A stretch of DNA of 64,000 nt from Zygnema circumcarinatum (Eukaryota; Streptophyta; Zygnematophyceae; Zygnematales; Zygnemataceae). Position 1 is the stretch's first letter. The number at the start of each line of letters is the position of its first letter. Below the pieces are notes generated by a model that worked only from the letters and a program-made list of their open reading frames with translations, was not told the origin of the DNA and did no database searches. The translations under genes and the position numbers were made by a program. This document shows positions 1 through 12,043 of the stretch, in pieces. Location of the stretch: contig CM074804.1 in the NCBI GenBank assembly GCA_037447605.1, positions 7,096,148 through 7,160,147 of the forward strand, read 5' to 3'.

Positions 1-17
1 CCCCCCCCCCCCCCCCC
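1..17. repeat. poly-C run at window edge
   Basis: The window opens with 17 consecutive C residues followed by a T-rich stretch. It may be a genuine homopolymer in the intron upstream of the first visible exon, or a contig-end artefact. Nothing more can be read from it. Confidence 0.6.
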
Positions 18-111
18 TTTTCTATGTCTGGTTAACATCCTCAGTTCAGCGACGTGGGAATTAGAATTGCATTGAAAATTCAAGGGTGTCTCGAAATTGG
101 CGTGACTGCAG

Positions 112-3100
112 ATTCGCATTCTTAAAGATAAGGAGACGGGAGCGAACAAGGGCTATGGATTTGTAACCTTTATGAACAAGGAAAATGCAGAAAAGGCGAT
201 TGCGTCTTTGACTGATTCAGAAGTCAAGGTGAAGTTTTTCCTGCTAAACCTGCTTCTGCCAATGTTTGCTTTTGTTAAGAATTTTAAGTTGCTCGTCTGT
301 GAAGGCGAAATGTACTGTCCTCATCGCTCGTTCTTGTCTGCATCAAACTAGTGTGATCCAAGATTAGTCATGCTTACGGATGCCCAACCAGTGAGTGAAA
401 ATTTTGCAGGGCAAAAAAGTACGTGTCTCACACTCACAGCCGAAGAATCGCTTGTTTGTTGGTAACCTTCCGAAGACGTGGGAGAAAGAGGAGCTTGAGA
501 AAGTGCTTAGCCAGGAAGGACCAGGCATCACTAGCATTGAACTGCTTAAGGTGAGAGGATCACCAATAAGAATGTGTTGAAACGGGTAATTCTCAATTCG
601 GGACATTTTATGGCCCGATATCCTCTGCGATTTATACCCTTGGGAGTTTTATCTGTTCAGTGTCGATCGACAAAATCATGTCTTCCTCCCTTAGCTGTTC
701 ATGGAGCGACATGTTACACTTTGAAATAGTTTGTCAGAATGGACTTTAAAACCATTTTTCAAGCCCTTTGATCTGCCCCCTTTTGTGGTGTTGTATCTAT
801 TTGTGGAACTTGATTATAAAGCAACAGCTTGTTGTCTAGTTACAGTAAACTGATGTCACGAATGTCCATGTATAGTTATGTGTAGGTCTGCGGCAGTCAA
901 GTGACTGCATGTACTTTTTGCGTTTTTGCAGTTTACTCCTTTTGTCGTCTCTTGTATTTTTTTTGCTTTCAGTCAACATGGAACGGAAATAGAGTTGAAA
1001 ACAGCTTCTAGTCGGGGTTAATTTATTAGTCTCATTTGCCATTAATCAAAACAGGAATTGCTGCACCTATCATTGGCAGCAATGGGTAGACCATACGTCT
1101 CGCACAGGGGCGCAAAGTTTGGTGTTCCCACAGTCGTTGGAACCATGACTTATGTGTATTTTTATTATTTGGCAGGACCCTAATGTTCCAGCTCGGAATC
1201 GAGGCTTTGCGTTTGTGGAGTATTACAACCATGCGTGTGCGGAGCAGGCTCGGCGAAACTTGAGCAAACCCCAATTCCGGTTGGGAAGTAACCAGGCGAC
1301 CATCAGCTGGGCAGATCCTCGTCCTGAGCCTAATGCTGCCGCTATGTCCACGGTAGGGGTTTCCACCCACTTGTTGTCAGCTGGCAATGCAGTCAGCGTT
1401 TTATGATGGCAATAGCTGATGTTTGTGTTCCAATTTCAACCAGTGAATGTCTCACTACTGTCCAACAGGTGTGCTTGTGTGTAACTGGCTTGACTGTGCA
1501 TTGCTGAAGTTAGCTGCACAGAACTCAGTCAGTTTTTGGATATTGAACCTTCCCATTGTGAGTTGCGACGATCTCTGCATGGCAGTCACACGTTAACTTG
1601 TGGATGAGCTCGTTGGATGTATGTAGTGCTGTAAGGGAGCCGATTGCTTGCCTGTTCTATTAGCTTATGATGTAAAGGGGTCTCGATGAGACTTTTTATC
1701 TTGTGCTTTGCCCTTCTGCTGAGCTCAAGCAGGGCTACTAGCATTTGGATATGAATGACTAGCTGCCGTATCTGCTTTCCTTCCTTTTCACTTTTGCAAT
1801 AGGATGATGTGCTTCACCTGTCTTGTGGTATTCAATTGAATGCTAGTCATCAACTCTAGGACTCTGGTTGACTGCCCTTGCTCATCTCACTGGGCTACGA
1901 AAAGCTTGTGGCAGGTGAAGGTGGTTTATATCAAGGGTCTCCCCGATGGAACGACTGAGGAACACGTAAAGGAACTGTTCGCTAAGCATGGAGAAATCAC
2001 CCGCATTATGCTGCCAGCCCCTAAACCAGGACAACCTAAACGGGACTTTGGGTTTGTGCATTTTGCTGAGCGCAGTCAAGCGCTCAAGGCAATCGAGAAC
2101 GAGAAGTATGAACTACACGGTGGGTGCTGCGTAAGCAAGCATTGGCGAAGGAGTATTGGTCTTAGAGCCTGTACAGTGGAAATGCAAGTCTCGCCTTACG
2201 TCTACTCTATTCGCTTGCATGTAGCGTTTTTGAGTAGAGGGTAGCGTGAGGAACTCACACGACCCTCTACTCATTCATTCATGACTAATCATAAATGCAC
2301 ATCTCATTGTCTGTACAGTTTGAGAGGCTTTTTGAGTCCTAGTGTTTCTATGCTGGTGCATGCAGGAACGGCTCTTAAAGTGTCGCTCGCTAAGCCGCCG
2401 GTGGAGAAGCGACCTTCGCAGGAGTCGTATACTCAATCCTATCGGAGCGGACCTTTGCTTTCCCCATATCCCCAAAGAGCAGGAGGGACGGGAGGAGGTT
2501 ATGGCTATGTCGGAGGCAGTCCCAGCCAAGGAGGCTACGAAAGGGTAAGCGGCCTGATAGACGACAAGCATGTCAATCAAAAGCATTAAGAAGGCGATCA
2601 TGCACACGTGTCAACCTTAGCAGCGCATGCTGGGCTCTATGGATTAACCTTCACAACCTCTTGGGGGCGATTGGGAGCAGAGTACAACAGCGGCGGCTCC
2701 TGGTATCTATGGGAGGGGTCCAGCACCTACTGGCATGACAATGGCGCCAATAATGCAACCTTATGGTCGAGTGGCTTATAGTGATGTACGTATTCTCGCG
2801 GTTCTCCCCGTAGCATCGTTTTGGCGGTATTAGAAAAATCTGTATGGATTTGAATGAATAAGCATTCTTGTGTCAATGGTCTACGGCGTCTTTTTGTGCG
2901 TGGGACTGCATGAGCTTTAAAAGAGCTGGCCCTTAACTTACATGGTGTAAGCTCTGCAAATGGGATGCCATTTCTTCAAGCCTACTAAATTTTTTGAAGG
3001 GACTCTCGCTGCCACCTTTCTCAACCTTCACCAGTCGTGTAGAATTCGCATGACTGTTTTGATAGTTGGTTCACTGACATAGTATCTATGTACGCGGTTA

Positions 3101-3407
3101 CTATCTTATGCATTTCGGTCCTTGCTGCCCCCTGCAGTCTTCTCAAACTTGGGCTCAAGACAGGCAGGTGTGGAGCTGCTAGGGAACAGGAGCCTGGATT
3201 TTCTCGATCTGAATGTCAAGAATGTTGATCATAGAGAGTTGAGTTCTGATACGGACTCTCTAATTGGTGGCCTTGTGTGCACAGCCAACCAGCTCTGGGA
3301 GTGGAGCAGGAGCTCCTTTCTACAGAGATGGAGCTCAGGGAGGCCGGTCGGGTGGTTCTGAACTGTACCAGAGCAGCCCTCCAGCACGCCGCTATCGACC
3401 ATATTGA
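112..3407 (+). CDS. LIF2: LIF2-like hnRNP Q/R family RNA-binding protein with RRMs, 5' partial
   Basis: Eight phase-consistent exons are visible: 112-228, 410-550, 1176-1352, 1915-2119, 2366-2544, 2681-2785, 3138-3167 and 3285-3407. They encode 358 residues and the start lies upstream of the window. The first exon is the second half of an RRM with the RNP1 core KGYGFVTF. The second RRM spans the next two exons (RNP2 LFVGNL, RNP1 RGFAFVEY). The third has VYIKGL and FGFVHF. A glycine- and tyrosine-rich tail ends in RRYRPY. The order of three RRMs plus a Gly/Tyr-rich tail is that of plant hnRNP Q-like proteins such as Arabidopsis LIF2, which partners LHP1 in chromatin and stress-gene regulation. 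The third RRM is closer to LIF2 than to its distant paralogues as I recall them. The protein should be nuclear and bind RNA. A regulatory role here is inferred from the family only. Confidence 0.85.
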
Positions 3408-4503
3408 GCGGAGACGGCTTCAGGGTTGTCTGCTGATCATCTTGAGTTCTGGATGGACCCTTGTATGCTACGGGTACCAAAGTTTTGGCAGGGCAGTGAG
3501 GAATGGCCACAAAGAGCAACAAATAAGTTCTTCGCTGATGCATGCTGCTGTCGGCAGTTGGCTGTTGTACTGCCCGGCATGCATCTTGAGGCAGTCTGGG
3601 GCATTGGGTATCCACCCGGGTTCACCAATTGAAGAATTGAGAATGGGTTCCTCCTTTTAGTAAGGAAGCCATGGCGGATGAGGTCAGACCTGTGGCCGAC
3701 TGCCACGGATGATGAGGATGGGAAAGGGTGGGGGGGTTGGTCGGGTGGCTGGAAGGTGAAGGGATAAAGGCGAGGATCGAGGGAGAGAGTTGTCCGTGGC
3801 GGTAGAGGTTCGCATCTCGTTGTGCTATTCTGCTTCTAGAACACACGTGCTAGGTGGAAAGGTAATCCATTCTGGCAACCTCGCCAGCTTGTGGAAGTAA
3901 GTTTGGCAACATGTTTGTTCACTCGCCGTGAATAACAAAAAACTTGACTCAAATGTCGACCCACAATACTAGCAAGTGGGGCGCATGCAGTTGGAAATGA
4001 TTTCTGGAAAACATTGATAGAATAACACATGTCACTTCACTTATTATTTTCCTACATTGGCATATATGTCTCAGTTCGGCCATTCAATGGCCGCATAGCT
4101 CAGCCCAGCCCGGAGCATGCGCACGCTGATCTGCGATATGTCTCGTGAATGCAACTCCACCTATACAGGCTCGAAGTTATCCCTTCGTTATTTTGCATTT
4201 AGAGGCTTTCAGGAGGAGACTGGCTTCCACCATGTGAAGAGTCACAGGCCCTTTCCTCAGTCCGGACAATGGGGACAGCCCTTCGGCTGGGAACACAACA
4301 GGATATTTGAAAGAAACAATTTATTCACAACTTTTTTGAAAGAAAAAAAGGAAGTTACAGAAGAAGATTTGAGTCAGCCAAGATACATATTTACACCCTC
4401 ATATACAAACGCTGAATGCACAAATGCTGAATGCTACGCTCCACTTGACCTACCCCTTCGGTTATACTAACACTGCCTATACACATGACGGTAAGTGGCT
4501 CGA
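3408..4503. other. convergent intergenic region
   Basis: This 1.1-kb stretch lies between the stop codons of two genes facing each other, so it should hold both 3' UTRs. Short open frames exist (for example at 4117-4470 on +) but none shows domain-like composition or splice partners. No repeat or RNA gene was recognised. Confidence 0.5.
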
Positions 4504-5685
4504 TTAAACCTGCATGACAGCACAGCCCATAACCCAAGAGCCATCTCGCCAGTGCTTTGAGGCAGTTTTCTTCCACTCAGACTGACCAAAATTCACATGA
4601 AGGTTGAGGTCATACACTGCTACCTGCAAAGGGTTTGGTCCCTGGAAACCATGCCGCTTCCTTATAGCACGTGGATGCTCATTACCAACCAGAAAAATCT
4701 GCTCACCAATTACAACCAGCTCTCTGGGATGCGCAACAGGCCCAGGCTTCTCCGTGGTCCAATCGCCCAGAGTGCACAAAATGCCGCGGTTCCTCAAACA
4801 CACTTTGTATTTGTAAGAAGGCCAGAGATTCTGTAAAACACAAACCCTATTTCCAGGAGCTGCAACAACCTTTGTAGGACGGTCTGGAAGGGGAGGACCA
4901 CTGATGGCTGTCCACTCACGTAGATCGCGGTCATAAGCTTCTGCTAAAGCGGAAGCATCCTCTGAAAGAATTGTGAACTTGTTGTCAAGGAGAAGGCCAA
5001 AGTCTGGGCCTCGAAGCCTGTGCAAGTGCGTGTCTGGTAGACGACACCATCGGTCTCTTGCTGGATCATATACTTCGGCATTGAGAGTTCTGTCACGCAC
5101 ATAACTGTTAGCATTGAAGTATATTCCTCCTGCAACATAAATTTTACCTTCCAAAATTCCCGATGCAAAGAGAAATCGCGGAGAATGCATGTTAGCTACT
5201 CGCTCCCAACTGTCCAGCAAGAGCTCGTAGCGGAAGACACTCTTCAGACACCTATCATGACCATCTTGCCGGCGATCAAAACCGCCTAGTAGATAGAGCT
5301 GGCTGTCAATTGCTGCCAATCCAAAGCCATTCATCGCCTCGCTGCGGTCTGCACCCTCCATCTGCGTCAGGCTCTGCGGTAGCTGTCTGAGAAGTTGCCA
5401 TCTTTCTGCGGCTGGTTCATATGCCAACAAATGCAGCACTCCAATCTTTACGTCTTCCACAAGTATGAGAAGGCACGGCTGCAATAGCCCTAGTCTCCTC
5501 CGAGACTCGCGGAGCTCGCCGCTCCTTACAAGATCACGCCAAGCCCTAGAGACCTGCGCCAATACCCTGTAATACGTTCCTGGTATAAGAGCTAAGCAGT
5601 GCATAGCCAGGTCCGCCTTTAATCCGGGAATCAGGTCGGGCTCACATGCAGCAAACTCAGGAACGTAATTTCGGCCCCTCTCCAT
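4504..5685 (-). CDS. F-box/kelch-repeat protein
   Basis: A single uninterrupted frame encodes 393 residues. Residues about 17-60 form an F-box (LIPGLKADLAMHCLALIP, then YRVLAQVSRAWRDLVRSGEL), the segment that binds SKP1 in SCF ubiquitin ligases. About residues 125-330 carry kelch units with the usual double glycine and spaced Tyr/Trp: LYLLGGFD, then SWERVANM; KIYVAGGIY, then DRWCRLPD; later AYDRDLREWTAI. The propeller should present substrate, so the likely role is target choice for ubiquitination. Plant members of this size are typically 350-450 residues, so the gene looks complete. The start is the first ATG of the F-box frame. Lack of introns is common for this family. It converges on the LIF2-like gene downstream. 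The substrate is unknown. Confidence 0.88.
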   Translation of the reverse strand: MERGRNYVPEFAACEPDLIPGLKADLAMHCLALIPGTYYRVLAQVSRAWRDLVRSGELRESRRRLGLLQPCLLILVEDVKIGVLHLLAYEPAAERWQLLRQLPQSLTQMEGADRSEAMNGFGLAAIDSQLYLLGGFDRRQDGHDRCLKSVFRYELLLDSWERVANMHSPRFLFASGILEGKIYVAGGIYFNANSYVRDRTLNAEVYDPARDRWCRLPDTHLHRLRGPDFGLLLDNKFTILSEDASALAEAYDRDLREWTAISGPPLPDRPTKVVAAPGNRVCVLQNLWPSYKYKVCLRNRGILCTLGDWTTEKPGPVAHPRELVVIGEQIFLVGNEHPRAIRKRHGFQGPNPLQVAVYDLNLHVNFGQSEWKKTASKHWRDGSWVMGCAVMQV

Positions 5686-6673
5686 GGCTGCCTTTCTCCT
5701 GATTCTCCACTCTCAAATTCCCTGCTGCTCCCGACCCCCCTCTCACCTCCTTCCCATCTTCCCCCCTTCCCTGGCCTACTTCGAAATTAATCCATGGTGG
5801 ATGAGACCCGAAGAAATTGAGAGTAGAGGAAGTGGTAAAAAGGCATCCCGCGGGACTACCGCCCCCGCCAGAAATTCTTCAATGCCAGCGTCCCTCAATT
5901 TATAGGACGCTGCGCTGCACTGATCTTGAGTCTGCCACCACACGTACAGCTTCTGTGCAGCTCAGTTCAATCAGAATCTTGAAAAAATGTGACTGCGACA
6001 AGAGGCCTCCTTCTGTACATGGAAACACGGAAAGCTCGTATTGTGTCCTTGTGTTCGACAGCGCTTCTTTTGTGCAGAGGAAGGGGGGTTTGGACGGAGA
6101 GAGAGGAGTGAAAACGAAAGAGTGAAATTGGCATTGATCTGACAATGGCGACGCTAATCAAACGTACATGGAGAAAGGCTGTATGTGGAATCGGTTGAAT
6201 CGATCCCAAGAGAAATTGGAAACCAAAAAAGGACTATCAGTGGATCGCTGCTTCTAGGCCCGACAACACAAATGGCTCTAAAGCAGTCGGTGCGTGTACT
6301 GCAGCCATAATACTCCTTTACTTGAAAAAAACATGTGAAGAGAATAGCAAAACAGAGATATTTGGAGAAAGTTTGTAAGCGGCACTGCAGTTTGAAAGCA
6401 TCAAAAGCTGCATTTTAACATGAATCATCAGTTTTCTGACTGCAATGCAAGTGATCCTGAAAAGCCTCAAAGGCTCCTGAAATGACACCCCCTCCCTCTC
6501 TAACTTGCTGCAGGATCCTTTACCCCAGCCCCACGGCTGCACCCTCTCCTACCAGTGACAACAAACAGGGCACAAAATATTTCATGAATGGTCTGAAACG
6601 TAAAACAGAAATACATCGTGTTTTAAAAAATCACCAACATAATAAGGTAAGAAGCCCTACAGACGCTATTGGA

Positions 6674-6733
<60 letters not shown>

Positions 6734-7245
6734 CTTGCACCAATCCAATCGAATAATTAAAATATCCTTACAAAAAAATAAATAAAAATGAAGAAATTTC
6801 TTGTCGCCTTCAATCCCTTGCACATCAAATTGTATGCGCAAAAGACGCAAACAATCCGCCCTCAACCGGTCAACATATTGGTCCAGTTCAGTGAAAGGAA
6901 GATCTTCTGAAGAAAACGAAGATCTTCAGAGTTCAGTTGCCGTCCCACCGCTTCCTCTGATGCAAAGCACATATAAGATGCATGCACCGCTTCCCCCTGC
7001 TTTTATTGTTGCACTTTTGAGCGATTCCAAGCCCCCACAGCGCTTGCTTGTAAGCCAACAATGGGAGGGAGAGATTATTAAAGTTATTCATCCCACGCCT
7101 CCGCTCCTTTGCAACCAGAAAAGTAGTAGATACAAAACATCTGCCCAGCTTATGTTGAGTGGCTCCTGGCCCCTTCTCTGCCGGTAACCCTCCAACGCTC
7201 AACATACCCAGGCAGGGGGAGATTAGGGTTTGCCATCTTCCCTTT
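5686..7245. other. intergenic region between two minus-strand genes
   Basis: The region should contain the F-box/kelch promoter and the 3' UTR of the receptor kinase. It holds a TGCC tetranucleotide repeat near 6.7 kb. No further gene is supported: the longer open frames here are low-complexity or lack partners. Confidence 0.5.
6674..6735. repeat. (TGCC)n tetranucleotide microsatellite
   Basis: About 15 nearly perfect tandem TGCC/CTGC units lie about 510 bp beyond the receptor-kinase stop codon. In translation it gives a meaningless Leu-Pro-Ala-Cys repeat, so it is treated as a simple repeat and not as coding sequence. It should be length-polymorphic. Confidence 0.95.
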
Positions 7246-10200
7246 CTACCTCCCCTCTTGCAGGCGGTCCGAGAGGTCCACCCCCCCTCCATGCTCCAAC
7301 TCTCCGCTGAACTCATGCATGGGAGGCGGCGCTTGCCCCCCCTTGGAGCCGAGCGTCCATGGCATGCGCTGCGGCAGGGAGGGCATTCTGGAAGGCGGCG
7401 GTTTGGGCATCCCAGGGGGCAACTCTCCGCTGTTCTTGAGAGGGCCAGAATAGAGATACTCTCCGCTGCTGTTGGTGCTGGAGGCGCCATACTCCACCGC
7501 TTCCGACCCTGAGCTTGTCTGCTGCTGCTGCTGCTGCTCCTGCGTCTGCCTCGCCTGCACCGCCGCACTGCCGTTCTTCGCCTCTCCCTGCACCTCATCA
7601 CCGCCACCACCCCCCATTGTCGGCCCCTTTTCCTGCAGTGCTGCAGTGCTCCCTCCCCTCCCCTCCCCTCCCCTCCCCCCCCCTTCCCTCCCCTTCCCTT
7701 CCCTCCCACACTCTCTCCTTCCCTCCTCTCTCTCCTCGCACCTGGTCAGGCGGCGGCGGGGCAGTATACTGGCGGCGCATGTCGGCGGAGTACTGGTCGA
7801 GGTCGAAGTCCTGCGTGCCGCCGAACATGAGCGCGGACCCGCCCTCGAACTCCGCGCTTGACCCGGGGGGGGCCGAACTGCCCGGGAGGCTCTCCATGCT
7901 GCCGCCGCCCTCCAGGAAACGGACCACCTGCAGCCCCCCCTCGCTCGCACTCAGAGAGAGAGCGGGATGTCGGTCTCCCTACTACTTCTTCTTCTTCTTC
8001 TTCAACGCCTTATCTCTCTCTCTTCCAGCCTACCAGACTCTTCTCCCTCTCCTCCCTCGCTTTCTTCTGGCAAGCACATACCGTAGACATTGCAGGCCTC
8101 CGAGCGGCAGAATAGCGAACACAGAGAGCAGCCATGGCCACCATCCGCTCCATCTCTGCTGCGTCGAACTTCCCCTCCAATCGGGGGTCCACCAGCTCCT
8201 CTGTGCGCTGTGCCGCTAGAATCCCACGCGCCTGCAATCCCCCAACAAACCCTAAACCTCTCGTCACCACAACAACCTTCCAATACCTCCATGCTTGCCC
8301 TTCCCTTCTCTCTGTTAGCCTCCAGCTCTTGTCTGGCAACCCTAGGACAGTCCCTAACCCCCTGCAAAACCCTGACATGCCCTGAACCCTATGAAGTCGC
8401 ACCCATTCAACGAGGCTCTCCTGCCCGGGCGGCTGGTTTGTGTCCACTGGGCGGCGCCCTGAGATGAGCTCCAAAAGGACCACTCCGAAGCTGTACACGT
8501 CCGACTTGTCGGTCAGCTTTCCGCTCATAGCGTACTCCGGGGCGAGGTAGCTGCAGAGATTAGGGTTCGGGTTTTAGGGTTGGAATCAAATACAAGATTA
8601 GGGGTTGTAAGTTTTGTGCAAGCAATGGTTCTTTTGAGGAATGTGTGCATTTCCACAATGTGTGGTGGCAGACAGTGGCTTCGAGTCAGGTTTTGGAAGT
8701 CTTTATGGAGTGTGAGAATTAGACTGAGGGGGTTCTTTTCGCTGGATGCTACTGCCAGCTGCTGACTAAGGCGGCTGCATTACTTGAAAAGTAAAAGGTT
8801 GTCATGCAATGTCCACTGTCAAAGTTCAAAAGGAAACAAAAGAAGCGAAGAGAAGTGAAGGAGATTTACCCAAAAGTGCCCATCACTCGAGTGGTTACAT
8901 GTGTGAAAGTATCGGAAGCGAGCTTTGCCAGTCCAAAATCCGCCAGCTGTAAAGTCCTCCAAACCGCCGTTTCAGCATACAAAAGATTAAAATATTGAAG
9001 AAACAACAATCTTGACATTGACGGAAAGGAAGAAAACAGGAGAGGAAAATAAACAAATGTAAGCCTCCTCGTCCCTCCTCCCTCTCCCTCCCATCCTCAC
9101 CTGTGCTTCGTGGTTTGAGTTCAGGAGAATGTTGGAGGACTTTATGTCGCGATGAAAGATGCGCGGATGACCTTCAAAAACGAAAACGACCAAAAACAAG
9201 AAGAAACATTCGTTCAGCAAACGGCTCCATCCCATTCTGATCGTTTGTTCGGAGCCTTGACACCTCCCCTACATGCAGCCCTGCAAGAAACCACCCACTT
9301 CCCTATTCCCCATTTCCAAAAGGGAAGGAAAGCAGAGCGCGCTCACAGTCTTCATGGAGATACGCGAGCCCTTTGGCGGCTCCAATCGCCACTCTGAGGC
9401 GCAGTGGCCAATCCATCACAAGTGCGTCATCTGTCCAACCCTAAAATCCTATCAGGCCTCGCCTCTTTGTGCATAGCAAACCTCCAAAAAAACCTGAAGA
9501 CAACAGATGCAAAGCCCCCACAAACGCCCCTTCCCTCCCCCTCCCCCCTCCCCACTCCCCCTTTCCCATTCCCGCCTCCCCCCTCCTCCCTCCCCCCCTC
9601 CCCCCCTCCCCCCATTCCCCTCCCCCATCCCCCCTCCCCCTTCCCCCCTCCCCCATCCTCCCTCCCTCCCTCCCCCCATTCCCCTCCGACCTTCTCCCAT
9701 TTCCCTCCCCCCTCCCTCCTCCCCCCCCTCCCCCCCTCCCCATTCCCTCCCCCCTCCCCCCTCCCCCATCCTCCCTCCTCCCTCCTCCCTCCTCCCTCCT
9801 CCCTCCTCCCTCCTCCCTCCCCCCCTCCCCATTCCCTCCCCCCTCCCCCCTCCCCCTCCCCCTCTCACCATGCAGCGCCGCCTCGAGCGTGCCGTTGGGC
9901 ACGAACTCGTAGACGAGCAGGCGCTGGTCGTTGGCGATGCAGTACCCGAAGAGCGTGACCAGGTGGCGGTGGTGCACGCGCGAGATGGTCTCCACCTCCG
10001 CGCGGAACTCGCGCTCGCCCTGCCCCCCCCCCACCGTCAGCGCCTTCACCGCCGCCTCGCGCCCGTCCTTCAGCCGCCCGCGGTAGACCTTCCCGAACCC
10101 GCCCTCGCCCAGCTTCTGCTCGGCCGCAAAGCCGCCGGTCGCGGCGTAGAGCTCGCTGTAAGAGAACCACGAGTCGGTGTTGGGGTTGGAGCTGAAGGGA

Positions 10201-12043
10201 GAGGAGGCGGCGGGGGTGGAGGCAGTGGAGGAGGCGCCGCGGGAGGGGAGGGGAGGGGGAGGGAGAGAGGGAGGAGGGGAAGGGTTGGAGGGTTTCATGG
10301 GAGGGATGAAACGACCCGATTCAAGGTCGCTGCCTCGGTGGCTGCCAGCTGCAGAGGAGAGAGATAGAGCGCGAGGGGGAGAGAGAGAGAGAGAGGAGGG
10401 GGGGGGATGAGTTTGCGTTTACGAGAGCAGTGAAGCTTATATGTGCCCCTAAATTGGAATTCATTCAATACCCGCTTTGAAGAAAAGCCCTTTTTGCCCT
10501 GAAGAAAGGGCAGCATCGCGCACATCAAAGCAAGCGGGTGTTGACTTAGGGTTTGATTCCAGGCAAGATGGGCTATTCACAAGATTCTCTGCTCCTACGT
10601 AACCGACTAACAATGAAAGCTTCATAATGTTTCCTAAAATATCTGGACCAAGTCTACCTAGATTAAGTTTCCGGTTGCACATTTTCAATAGCTCCCACCA
10701 AACAGATGCGCCCTTATTTCAGAAGGCTTTCAGAATAAGAATGGAGGGCAGGTTTGCTTCCTCTCCCTTGGCATAAAAAACACATTGCATTCACCAATAA
10801 GGATGAAGGTGGGCCCAAAACTCCAAAGTGAGGCCTAGAGAGAGAGAGAGAACCCCCATTCCATTTACTGTCCTTCAAATCAACAAAACACCGCCCCTTC
10901 AAACCAACAAAAAAGCGAAACCAAAAATGAAAAAACGAAACGACATAGTTCGATTTGAAATTTCTGAAGTACCGAGTAACCCATTTTTGTTCTTTTTCTT
11001 CGGCCTCTCTCCTCACCTTTGGCCGCCCCATCTCCCGAATTTGCGTCGTCGAAAGATGTTGCGGAGTAGCCATTTTTCTTCCGCGAAAAGAATCCGCAAA
11101 AGCAGAGAAGGAGGAACCCTAATGCCACTGCGAAGACGACGCCGCCTCCAGCAGCTGCTGCCACAATGACGCCTGTGGAGAGGCCTCCTCCAGAGAGGGG
11201 AGGGGGAGGGGGAGGGGGGAGATAAAGAGGGGGAGGGAAGGGGGGAGAGAGGAGAGGGGATGGTGGGGGAGGGGGGAAGACGAATCCGGGTGGTAGCGGA
11301 GAGGAGGGGGGAGGGAAGGGAGGGGGGGAAGAAGGAGAGGGAGAGGGGGGGGGAAGGAACGGAGGGGAGGAAGGAGTGAGGGAGGGGGAGGGAGGTGGAG
11401 GGGAAACGGGAAGGGTGTCAGGGGAGGGAGAAGGTGAGGGGGCGGGGGTGCCAGACGGAGGAGGAGGAGCGGGAGGGGGAGGCTCGGAGGTGGGCACTGG
11501 AGCAGGAGAGGGAGAGACGGAGGGAGGAAGTGCAGGGGGAGGGATAGAGGGAGAGGGAGCAGGGGAGGTTACAGGGGGCGGGGGAGCAGGGGAGGTTACA
11601 GGGGGCGGGGAAGCAGGGGAAGAGGCAGAGGGAGAGGCAGCAGGAGGAGAGACAGATGGAGAGGGACCAGGAAATGGGGCAGAGATGGGGGGAGCAGGAG
11701 GAGGGAGAGAGGGAGAGGAAGCAGGGGAAGAAGCTGGAGAGGCCATAGGAGGACTTAGTGGGTTGAGAGTAGGGGTGGGGGCAGGAGCGCTTGGATTAGA
11801 TGACGGAGCAGTGGTGGGTGGTAAGGACGTCGGGACGACGGGAGAGATGGTGGGAAGGGGGGGGGTGGCGGCAGGACTAGGGCCGGCAGGAGAGGTCGAG
11901 GGGGAGGGACTAAGCGCAGGAGGAAAGAGGGGAGGAGGCAGGGAGGCGGAGGGAAAGGAGGAGGGCAAGGGTGAGCCTGTGGGAGAGGGACCAGTGGGAG
12001 AGGAGGCAGGCGAAGCCGCTGGCGCTTGCGGAGAGTCCGCCAT
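7246..12043 (-). CDS. PERK: PERK-type proline-rich extensin-like receptor kinase
   Basis: Nine exons on the minus strand: 12043-11017, 10348-9869, 9430-9347, 9171-9101, 8946-8870, 8550-about 8403, 8207-8082, 7927-7742 and 7632-7246. They join in one frame to about 861 residues. Residues about 5-285 are Pro/Ser-rich extensin-like wall-facing sequence. A membrane segment ([20 protein letters not shown]) and a basic stop-transfer follow. The juxtamembrane part leads to a Ser/Thr kinase with the glycine loop GEGGFGKV, lysine in [20 protein letters not shown] and APEY, so it should be an active RD kinase. The Ser/Gly/Gln-rich tail resembles PERK C-termini. There is no cleavable signal peptide, as is usual in PERKs, which sense wall state or wounding at the plasma membrane. 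The junction after SLVEW is uncertain: about 15 residues usual in PERKs (ARPLL...) are missing in my model. Start: ATG at 12043. Confidence 0.88.
7650..7737. repeat. homopyrimidine/homopurine tract in PERK last intron
   Basis: The + strand is almost pure C/T (CCCCTCCCCT type). The coding strand is therefore a purine tract with G runs of three or more, which could form G-quadruplex structure. It fills nearly the whole 109-bp intron 7633-7741. Confidence 0.85.
9531..9868. repeat. 338-bp C/T-rich tract in PERK intron 2
   Basis: Degenerate CCCTCC and CCTCCCCC units run almost without interruption from the 5' splice site of the intron. The coding strand reads as repeated GGGAGG and GGGGGA runs. 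Long open frames in several phases across this tract are artefacts of composition. Strong G-quadruplex potential and length instability are expected. Confidence 0.9.

Noticed and set aside
6482-6865. Open frames through the TGCC microsatellite on both strands
   Set aside because: Translation is a simple Leu-Pro-Ala-Cys or Gln-Ala-Gly-Arg repeat with no other support.
9404-10367. Long proline-rich open frames on + and glycine-rich ones on - over PERK intron 2
   Set aside because: They are products of C/T-rich composition. The real kinase exons flank the tract with good splice sites.
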